From Verrucomicrobia bacterium 12-59-8 (lineage in GTDB: Bacteria; Verrucomicrobiota; Verrucomicrobiae; Verrucomicrobiales; Verrucomicrobiaceae), in contig NCCR01000051.1 of the NCBI GenBank assembly GCA_002279765.1, positions 1-56,074 of the forward strand: 56,074 nt of DNA, read 5' to 3'. The notes under the pieces were generated by a model. That model ran no database searches. It was not told the origin of the DNA and saw nothing but the letters and a program-made list of their open reading frames with translations. Below, piece after piece: positions 50,074 to 56,074 of this stretch (position 1 is its first letter; each line of letters begins with the position of its first letter). A program made the translations under genes and the position numbers.

Positions 50074-50898
50074 ATGAAAGCCCTGCGATTAATCAAATAT
50101 TTCAGCCTGCTGGCGCTGATTTTGAGCAGTTTGGATGGTTGCGCCGAAGTTCCAGCACCTAACGGCGGCACCGGAACGCGTTTATCTTCCGCCCAAATGG
50201 ATCGTGTCGGCAGTCGGATCTGGCAAAACGAGTGCGGTGGCACCGTGACGGGGCTGACCAGTTGGAATGGGGGAGAGGATTTCGCCTCCCTGGGCATCGG
50301 ACATTTTATCTGGTACCCGCAGGGGCGCAGCGGGCCGTTTGCAGAAAGTTTCCCACCTCTGCTGTCTTTTCTGACAGCTCGCGGCATTGCCGCACCCGCC
50401 TGGGCACATGGTGCCTGCCCATGGCCGACCAAGGCCGCCTTTGAGGCAGACCGGAACGGCGGACGGCAGCAGGAACTGCGGGAGCTGCTCAGCCGTACGG
50501 TCAGGCAGCAGACGGAATTCATCATGGTCCGCATGGAGGCTGCGCTGCCCAAAATGCTGACGGAAGTTCCCGTGAGAGAGCGGGCTTGGGTCAAAACGGC
50601 TTTTGATTCTCTGGCACAAACGCCCGAGGGCATGTTTTGCCTGATCGACTACGTGAATTTCAAAGGTGAGGGCACCAGACCAACGGAACGCTACAAGGGC
50701 CAGGGCTGGGGGCTGCTCCAAGTTCTACAGGCCATGGGAGAATCGCCGAGCAGCTACACTACTTGGAATGTTCAATTCGCCGAAGCCGCCAAACGCGTGC
50801 TCAGCCGCCGGGTGGCGAATGCTCCAACGGAGCGCCACGAAAAGCGATGGCTCGCCGGCTGGCACAACCGATGTGACAGCTACAAGCGCTCGCTTTGA
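50074..50898 (+). CDS. Putative lysozyme-like lipoprotein of a conserved hypothetical family
   Basis: A 274-residue exported protein with a lipoprotein-like leader (MKALRLIKYFSLLALILSSL then DGC). The mature part starts AQMDRVGSRIWQNECGGTVT, followed by LTSWNGGEDFASLGIGHFIW and YPQGRSGPFAESFPPLLSFL. The Glu in QNECGG before a WNGGEDF block and GIGHFIWYP resembles the arrangement of lysozyme/transglycosylase-like folds in which an early Glu is catalytic. YVNFKGEG and QGWGLLQVLQAMGE add further conserved-looking blocks. I do not recognise a named family; a muralytic role is inference. It is divergent from the FHA/coiled-coil gene across 155 AT-rich bases, and convergent with the next FHA gene. 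Confidence 0.6.
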   Translation: MKALRLIKYFSLLALILSSLDGCAEVPAPNGGTGTRLSSAQMDRVGSRIWQNECGGTVTGLTSWNGGEDFASLGIGHFIWYPQGRSGPFAESFPPLLSFLTARGIAAPAWAHGACPWPTKAAFEADRNGGRQQELRELLSRTVRQQTEFIMVRMEAALPKMLTEVPVRERAWVKTAFDSLAQTPEGMFCLIDYVNFKGEGTRPTERYKGQGWGLLQVLQAMGESPSSYTTWNVQFAEAAKRVLSRRVANAPTERHEKRWLAGWHNRCDSYKRSL

Positions 50899-50904
50899 AG
50901 CATC

Positions 50905-51549
50905 CTACTCCTCTTTGCGTTCGATTTTGATTTTGGGCATGGAACCGAAAACCTTGTCCTTCAAATCTTCAAACAGGTTGCCTTCCATCTCCTTGGAGTG
51001 GCGCATGGCCAGCCCCACGAAAAAGGCGATGACAAAAAGGCCCGTGACAATGATCCCGGTCATGCAGCCGCTTTCGGTGGTGTCCGGATAACTGCTGGCG
51101 GCAGGCTTGCCATAGGCACGCCGTACCGGGCTGAGGGCGCGTCCGGCGGGTCCAGGCTTGGCCGCTTGGGGCGACGGATCGGCGTTGATGGGAGCCGGTG
51201 GCGGAAGCGACTTGGAAAAGCGCGGCGTGGCCAGCGGTTTCTCTTCCAGCACCGAGGGTGCATCACCCACATAGAACACGGATTGCACATCGCCAAAGCC
51301 AACACGATCACCATCCTTGAGAAGCGCCTCCTCGATCTCAGCACCGTTGACGCGTGTACCGTTGCTGGAGCCCAGATCTTGGACAAAAACGCCCTTTTCA
51401 CTGGATTTGACGACAGCATGCCGCCCCGATGAGGAGGGGCAGGTCAGCACGACATCGTTATCAGGATGTCTGCCGATAGCGGTGACATCACTTTCCAGTC
51501 TGTGAACGAGCGTAGTGCCGTCCTCCATGTAAAAGACTACAGAGGCCAT
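50905..51549 (-). CDS. FHA-domain membrane protein
   Basis: A 214-residue protein with an N-terminal FHA domain (about 15-95): AIGRHPDNDVVLTCPSSSGR, HAVVKSSEKGVFVQDLGSSN and GTRVNGAEIEEALLKDGDRV, which retains the Arg, Ser, His and Asn residues of the phosphopeptide site. A Pro-rich linker (100-155) leads to one transmembrane helix TGIIVTGLFVIAFFVGLA near residues 163-182 and a short charged tail ending KIKIERKEE. With the FHA domain at the N-terminus before a single helix, the reader domain is likely cytoplasmic. It is a second phosphothreonine reader within 2 kb of the FHA-Hsp70 operon. Its stop is 6 bp from that of the lysozyme-like gene (convergent). Confidence 0.88.
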   Translation of the reverse strand: MASVVFYMEDGTTLVHRLESDVTAIGRHPDNDVVLTCPSSSGRHAVVKSSEKGVFVQDLGSSNGTRVNGAEIEEALLKDGDRVGFGDVQSVFYVGDAPSVLEEKPLATPRFSKSLPPPAPINADPSPQAAKPGPAGRALSPVRRAYGKPAASSYPDTTESGCMTGIIVTGLFVIAFFVGLAMRHSKEMEGNLFEDLKDKVFGSMPKIKIERKEE

Positions 51550-51683
51550 GATTGCGGGGGATTTGAGGGTGGTGAAAGTTCGTAAAACTTGAAACAGTCA
51601 CGAACATCGGCACAGAAACTTGGGATTTTCCTGATGCAACGGCTATGTTCGCGTGTGAGAGTGAATTTCTCGCCCTCTGTGTC

Positions 51684-52148
51684 ATGCGCACCCCAGCCGC
51701 CCCATACCCCTTCGTTTTCCTTGCCCTGTGCATCTTGATGCTGCTCACCCCTGCGGTGCGTCTGCATGCGGGAGACAATGAAGACGCCGAGAAAGCCGCC
51801 AGCGCTCTGGCCTATGATCAGGAGGCGGAGGGCTACAACATCCGCGCCGAGGTCAGGACCTATGTTCTTGAACCGCAGCTTGGCAAGGCCACCCGCATGC
51901 AGCTTTTCAAGGGCAATGAGTACTGTTTTTGCATCGCGGTGCCGAAAAAATCTGGAGTCCACATCACCGGTGCGGTGCTCGACCTCGAAGGCAAACCTTC
52001 CGGTGACATCCTGCCAGTTCTCGATGGCTGGGGGTTTGTGCTCTTCTACAAGCCCAAAAAGACCGGCATGTACATGATCGCTATCCACCAAACGGATCAG
52101 GGCAAACGCAAGGAAGTGCCCTGCGCGATGGTCACCGGCTACAAGTGA
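51684..52148 (+). CDS. Small secreted protein of unknown function
   Basis: A 154-residue protein starting MRTPAAPYPFVFLALCILML, a signal peptide cleaved near LHAG. The mature domain is beta-rich: YNIRAEVRTYVLEPQLGKAT, RMQLFKGNEYCFCIAVPKKS, GVHITGAVLDLEGKPSGDIL, FVLFYKPKKTGMYMIAIHQT. The pattern of two-residue-spaced Cys (EYCFC) and Gly turns suggests a compact sandwich, like periplasmic pre-peptidase C-terminal domains; no family identified. Divergent from the FHA membrane gene and convergent with the phosphoesterase gene, whose stop follows directly. Confidence 0.7.
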   Translation: MRTPAAPYPFVFLALCILMLLTPAVRLHAGDNEDAEKAASALAYDQEAEGYNIRAEVRTYVLEPQLGKATRMQLFKGNEYCFCIAVPKKSGVHITGAVLDLEGKPSGDILPVLDGWGFVLFYKPKKTGMYMIAIHQTDQGKRKEVPCAMVTGYK

Positions 52149-53156
52149 TCAGCCGATTTTGAAGCTTCCGTCTGGCAGCTTCGTCACGGCATGCAACACT
52201 CCTCCATCCGCCGAGTGATGCGTGAAGGTCAGCGCCGCTGCTGTGATCTGCAAATGCGTGAAGCCATGGACGTCCTTGCCAAAAGGCACCTGGTGCTTGC
52301 CATTGAGTTTGCGCGTCTTTGCGCCACCACCGCCTGACAGGAGATGCGTAGTGAAAAGACCTTCCATTTCCAGATGCTGGAGGTCATGGTCGTGACCGCA
52401 GAGATACGCGTGAACCTGATAATGCTGAAACAGCGGTTCCCACTGCGCGATCAGCGCCTTGGTATCGCCATGATCGCCGTTTGAGTAAAGCGGGTGGTGA
52501 CCGACCACGATGGTGAACGGCGCACGCGGCTTTGCCAATTCCGCCTTGAGCCAGGCGAGCTGCTCTTTCTCCTCCGCTGCTGTCAGTGAGCCTCGCGGCT
52601 TCTTTGTCTTCTTGTCCAGGCCTCCTGAAATGGTGGGAAAATTGGTGTCCAGGCAGATGAACGTCACCAGCGGCTTGCCCGTGGGTCCCAGATCGAAGCG
52701 ATACCACTTTGCGGGCATCTTCCAGCGCACCCCTGGCTGCGCCGCATACGCCAACTGTACCTTCTCACCACCCGTATTGTCATGGTAGTCGTGATTTCCC
52801 AGCACACTCCACATCGGCCCGGGAAAGACGCGTGCCGGATACATGGTCTCAATGTCCTTCTGCCAGCGCGGAGAATCCACCGTGAAACCCTCTTTAACCC
52901 CACCGTAAAAATTGTCCCCCAGCATCAGCAGCCCTTCAGACTTCACGCCGCTTTCGGCCACGAACTTCTGCATGGCTCCCGACACCTTGATCTGATCTGC
53001 CGCGCCCGTGCCATAATCGCCGATCATGAGTACATGCAGCGCTTCCTTGGCCACCTCAGCCGCAGCGCGATCCGGCCGCACATTCAGCGCCAGCGCAGCG
53101 GAGGAGCAAAACAGGGTGTGAATGGCACGTCGGCGGGAGAGGTTGGCTGGATTCAT
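52149..53156 (-). CDS. Secreted metallophosphoesterase (tartrate-resistant acid phosphatase type)
   Basis: A 335-residue protein with a twin-Arg-like leader (MNPANLSRRRAIHTLFCSSA). All calcineurin-like phosphoesterase metal blocks are present: HVLMIGDYGTGAADQ, LLMLGDNFYGGVKEG, WSVLGNHDYHDN, TIVVGHHPLYSNGDHGDT and AYLCGHDHDLQHLE. The spacing matches the ACP5/purple acid phosphatase type, in contrast to the degenerate relative at 30402. It probably removes phosphate from extracellular phosphomonoesters in the periplasm. ATG 53156 was chosen because it begins the leader; the longer frame upstream overlaps apbE. Confidence 0.92.
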   Translation of the reverse strand: MNPANLSRRRAIHTLFCSSAALALNVRPDRAAAEVAKEALHVLMIGDYGTGAADQIKVSGAMQKFVAESGVKSEGLLMLGDNFYGGVKEGFTVDSPRWQKDIETMYPARVFPGPMWSVLGNHDYHDNTGGEKVQLAYAAQPGVRWKMPAKWYRFDLGPTGKPLVTFICLDTNFPTISGGLDKKTKKPRGSLTAAEEKEQLAWLKAELAKPRAPFTIVVGHHPLYSNGDHGDTKALIAQWEPLFQHYQVHAYLCGHDHDLQHLEMEGLFTTHLLSGGGGAKTRKLNGKHQVPFGKDVHGFTHLQITAAALTFTHHSADGGVLHAVTKLPDGSFKIG

Positions 53157-53198
53157 CGTGCTGGCTGAAACGACAGTCCTCGCCACTTTCTCGCACCC

Positions 53199-54116
53199 AT
53201 GCGTTTTGCCTTTTTGCTCCTGCTCCTCAGCGGTTGCTCCCGTGATGACCAGCCAGCCACTCTCGGCGGCCGCAGCATGGGCACCACCTGGAGTCTGCGC
53301 ATGGATGCTGAAGCCAGATTGCTCCAGCAAAACGACATTCAGCAGAAGCTCGACGCTTGGGAATCCATCATCAGCCACTGGCGGCCCGACTCCGCCATTT
53401 CACGCTTTAATGTGTCCACCAGCACGGGCTGGATTAGCGCACCTGCTGAACTTGTCGAAGTCGTCGAACTCGCGCAGCAGATCGGCAGTGAAACCGATCA
53501 CGCGCTCGACATCACCATTGCTCCGCTCATCGACCTGTGGGGCTTTGGCGCTGCTGGCAGGCGCGACACGCCTCCCACTGAGGCCGAGATCGCCCGAGCC
53601 AAAGCGCAATGCGGCTGGCAGCACCTGCACACACGCCATGATCCCCCTGCCCTGCGCAAATCCATTCCCGAGCTGCGCATCAATGTCAGTGCCGTCGCGG
53701 AAGGCTGGGCTTTGGAACACTTAGCGCAGCATCTGGAATCCACCGGCATCACCCGCTTCCTCCTCGAAATCGGCGGTGAAGTTCTCGCGCGTGGAGAATG
53801 GCGCGTGGGTGTCCAAACGCCTGCGGCACCGCCCGGTGAATCGGCGCAGACGCTGCGGCTCAAAGATCAATCCATCTCTACCAGCGGCGTCTATCGCCAG
53901 CATTTCTCTGCGGTTGGACAAGAATACGCGCATGTACTTGATCCGCGTACCGGTCGCCCAATCGAACACCATCTCGCTTCCCTCAGCGTCATTCACCCTA
54001 GTGCCTCTCAGGCCGACGGCTTCGCCACGGCCCTGCTGATCTTGGGTCCTGAGGCAGGCAGGCAGCTGGCTGGAAAACTCGGTCTGCACGTCGTGTGGTT
54101 CGAGCGCGAAAAATGA
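53199..54116 (+). CDS. apbE: FAD:protein FMN transferase, lipoprotein
   Basis: A 305-residue lipoprotein (MRFAFLLLLLSGCSRD, lipobox LSGC). ApbE motifs: GRSMGTTWSLRMDAEA, LDITIAPLIDLWGFG, LRINVSAVAEGWALEHLAQH, TRFLLEIGGEVLARGEW, and the metal- and FAD-binding HVLDPRTGRPIEHHLASLSV and SASQADGFATALLILGPE. ApbE cleaves FAD and attaches FMN covalently to Thr or Ser of flavoproteins such as NqrB/C and RnfG on the periplasmic side. The gene is divergent from the phosphoesterase; its target flavoprotein is not in the window. Confidence 0.95.
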   Translation: MRFAFLLLLLSGCSRDDQPATLGGRSMGTTWSLRMDAEARLLQQNDIQQKLDAWESIISHWRPDSAISRFNVSTSTGWISAPAELVEVVELAQQIGSETDHALDITIAPLIDLWGFGAAGRRDTPPTEAEIARAKAQCGWQHLHTRHDPPALRKSIPELRINVSAVAEGWALEHLAQHLESTGITRFLLEIGGEVLARGEWRVGVQTPAAPPGESAQTLRLKDQSISTSGVYRQHFSAVGQEYAHVLDPRTGRPIEHHLASLSVIHPSASQADGFATALLILGPEAGRQLAGKLGLHVVWFEREK

Positions 54117-54175
54117 CCCCTTGCTCATAAACCACTTTGCCCTGACGGCTCAGCTCTCTGCTATCACCACCCCGC

Positions 54176-56074
54176 ATGTTTCACGTCGCTGAAGATCACG
54201 AAGAAGGAATGACAGGCCGCATCTCGCGGCCACCGCTGGCACCGCGCATGCACTACGCCTTTTCGAATGCAGGCAAGATGGCCGAGTCTCCGCAGTTCGA
54301 ATACCGCCCGCAGCAGCAGCGCATGGCGGAGCTGGTCGGTGCGGCGCTGGACGGCAACCACGCCTTTGTCTGCGAAGCGGCGACGGGCGTCGGCAAGTCG
54401 CTCGCCTACCTCGTTCCCGCCGTCACGTTTGCCTTGGAGCAGAAGCGCAAGGCCATCATCTGCACCCACACGATCAATCTGCAGGAGCAGCTCATCACGA
54501 AGGACATTCCCATCGTCAAACAGCTCGTGGGCGACTTCCATGCGGAGATTCTCAAAGGCCGTGGCAACTACATCTGCCCCACGCGCCTCAAGCGTGCGCT
54601 CAATGAATCTGGCGATCTCTTTTCCACCTCGGAAGCTTCCGAACTAAAGATGCTGCTCGACTGGGTGGCCGAAACTGAGGACGGCACGCTGAGCGATCTG
54701 GACTTCACGCCCAGTGCACGCGTGTGGTCACTGGTGTGCAGCGAGCCGCATGCCTGCACGCCGCGCCGCTGCCCGCCCGGCAGCCGCTGCTGGTATCAGG
54801 ACGTGCGCCGCCGCATGGAGCAGGCGGACGTTGTCGTGCTGAATCACACGCTCTTTTTCACGCTGCTGGCCTCCGCCGATGAAACCAGCACCGAGGACTG
54901 CAATTTCCTCTTCCCGCGTGACTTCGTCATCCTCGACGAGGCCCACACCATCGAGAACGTGGCCGCGCGTGCCTTCGGACTCCATATCAGTGAATCGAAC
55001 ATCAAATTCGAACTCGGCCGACTGCACAATCCGAAGAGCCGCAAGGGCTTCTTCCAACTTGTGGGCGACAAAGACGGTGTGCGCGAGGTCTTGCAGACGC
55101 TGGAAAGCGTGGACACCTTTTTCCGCGCCGCCGAGGCCGCGTGCAAATTCAACGCCATGGGCCGCGAATTCCGTGTGCGTGAAGCCGGGCTCATTGAAGA
55201 CACGCTCAGTCTGCCGCTGCAACGTCTCGCGTTGCGCGCCCAAAAAGCGGGTGACGCGGTGGACAGGGAGGGCACCAAGCTCGAACTTCTCGATCTCGCC
55301 AAACGTCTCACCGCCGTGCGCGTCGGCATCAAAGCCTTCCTCGATCAGGAAAACGAAGACCACGTCCATTGGGTGGAACGCACCAACACCGACAATCGCA
55401 TCGTTTCCTTTCACACCGCGCCCGTCGATGTCGCGCCGCGCTTGCGGCAGATCTTTTTCGCCAGCCACAAAGCCTGCATCTTTACCAGCGCCACACTGGG
55501 CATCGGCGATGACACGGAGTTGAACTATTTCCGCAATCGCGTCGGTGCCGAAGACGCCCGTGCCGAATGCATCGAAAGCCCGTTCGACTTCAAGAAGCAG
55601 ATGAAGCTCTATCTGCTCAAAAAGATGCCGCAGCCCTCGGAACCCGGCTACCTCGACAGGCTGGAGCACTGGATCACCCATTTCATCGACCTCAGCAGCG
55701 GCCGAGCCTTCATTCTTTTCACCAGCTACAGCCAGATGACCTCACTGGCCGACAACCTCGAAGCGCACTGCGAAAGGCGCGGCTGGCGGCTGCTGGTGCA
55801 GGGGCGCGGCATGCCACGGCATCAAATGCTCGCCGAATTCAAGAACGACACGCACAGCGTGCTCTGCGGCACGGACAGCTTCTGGACCGGCGTTGATGTG
55901 CCGGGCGAAGCCTTGAGCAACGTCATCATCACGCGCCTGCCCTTTGCGGTGCCTGACCATCCGCTCACCGCTTCACGCATCGAGCACCTCGAAGCACAGG
56001 GCCTCAATCCCTTCACCGAATACAGCGTGCCCGAGGCCATCCTCAAACTCCGCCAGGGCGTCGGTCGCCTCATC
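54176..56074 (+). CDS. DinG/XPD-family ATP-dependent DNA helicase (3' end outside window)
   Basis: A frame starts at ATG 54176 and stays open to the end of the window (633 codons). Motifs: ICTHTINLQEQLITKDIPIV (Ia), Walker A CEAATGVGKSLAYLVPA, DEAH box FVILDEAHTIENVAARAF, then FTSATLGIGDDTELNYFRNR (III), GRAFILFTSYSQM (IV), GTDSFWTGVDVPGEALSNVI (V) and the beginning of ILKLRQGVGRLI (VI). Between motifs I and II lie Cys residues in GNYICP and CSEPHACTPRRCPPGSRC, the four-Cys 4Fe-4S cluster of XPD/DinG helicases. The N-terminus lacks the exonuclease domain of DnaQ-DinG fusions. It unwinds DNA 5'-3' in replication-transcription conflict or repair. Confidence 0.93.
   Translation, partial: MFHVAEDHEEGMTGRISRPPLAPRMHYAFSNAGKMAESPQFEYRPQQQRMAELVGAALDGNHAFVCEAATGVGKSLAYLVPAVTFALEQKRKAIICTHTINLQEQLITKDIPIVKQLVGDFHAEILKGRGNYICPTRLKRALNESGDLFSTSEASELKMLLDWVAETEDGTLSDLDFTPSARVWSLVCSEPHACTPRRCPPGSRCWYQDVRRRMEQADVVVLNHTLFFTLLASADETSTEDCNFLFPRDFVILDEAHTIENVAARAFGLHISESNIKFELGRLHNPKSRKGFFQLVGDKDGVREVLQTLESVDTFFRAAEAACKFNAMGREFRVREAGLIEDTLSLPLQRLALRAQKAGDAVDREGTKLELLDLAKRLTAVRVGIKAFLDQENEDHVHWVERTNTDNRIVSFHTAPVDVAPRLRQIFFASHKACIFTSATLGIGDDTELNYFRNRVGAEDARAECIESPFDFKKQMKLYLLKKMPQPSEPGYLDRLEHWITHFIDLSSGRAFILFTSYSQMTSLADNLEAHCERRGWRLLVQGRGMPRHQMLAEFKNDTHSVLCGTDSFWTGVDVPGEALSNVIITRLPFAVPDHPLTASRIEHLEAQGLNPFTEYSVPEAILKLRQGVGRLI

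Overview
The window looks like a chromosome segment of a free-living, carbohydrate-degrading member of the Verrucomicrobiota (Prosthecobacter/Verrucomicrobiaceae-like). This is inferred from content: PEP-CTERM tails, an autotransporter-strand-repeat protein, several large BNR/Asp-box sialidase-like proteins, DUF1080, Ig/LamG/phosphoesterase mosaics, and many ATGA stop/start overlaps. DNA is GC-rich. I see no rRNA, tRNA, CRISPR, insertion sequence or phage genes. No species name can be given from sequence alone.

Layout. 1-1498: a MATE exporter and a DinB-type protein (minus) diverge from an HxlR regulator, with a 21-bp palindrome between them. 1533-2872: an ECF sigma factor with a Cys-containing C-terminal extension and a DUF1398 gene. 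2956-3182: a decayed osmC remnant. 3214-8628 (minus): a five-gene operon of YlbF-like protein, SGNH/DUF4886 hydrolase, FAD-dependent oxidoreductase, exported polysaccharide pyruvyl transferase and DUF1080 protein. 8694-11286: a frameshifted autotransporter-repeat PEP-CTERM protein. 11373-16771 (minus): sialidase, BASS transporter, small-molecule kinase and HpcH/HpaI aldolase. 16919-19477: pepD-type dipeptidase and a LacI regulator. 19493-22982 (minus): M3 peptidase, KDG kinase and KDPG aldolase, with a plant-type ATP-phosphofructokinase divergent at 23115. 24423-30305 (minus): sialidase, beta-helix protein and a sialidase-SASA esterase fusion. 30402-33576 (minus): phosphoesterase-like protein, polysaccharide deacetylase, rsuA. 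33715-42697 (plus): TPR protein, a giant Ig/LamG/phosphoesterase protein split by an in-frame TAG, and a PEP-CTERM protein. 42856-49918 (minus): a giant FHA/coiled-coil protein, a short Hsp70 and a broken small gene. 50074-56074: lysozyme-like lipoprotein, membrane FHA protein, a small secreted protein, phosphoesterase, ApbE and a DinG-family helicase that runs off the end.

How it works together. Most of the window serves extracellular breakdown of decorated glycans (sialidase-like proteins, SASA and SGNH esterases, DUF1080, beta-helix protein) and intracellular sugar-acid metabolism (KDG kinase, KDPG aldolase, HpcH/HpaI aldolase, phosphofructokinase). Two sialidase transcription units share a promoter-proximal sequence motif, which suggests a regulon.

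The most interesting find is the 43094-49918 pair. A 1,765-residue protein starts with an FHA domain, continues as about 1,400 residues of coiled coil, and ends in what I read as a GrpE-like head. It lies directly upstream of a lid-less Hsp70. I infer a phospho-responsive chaperone machine with its nucleotide-exchange factor fused to a phosphothreonine reader. Several genes here are broken by one base (autotransporter, giant surface protein, small gene after Hsp70), so real decay and assembly error must be told apart.
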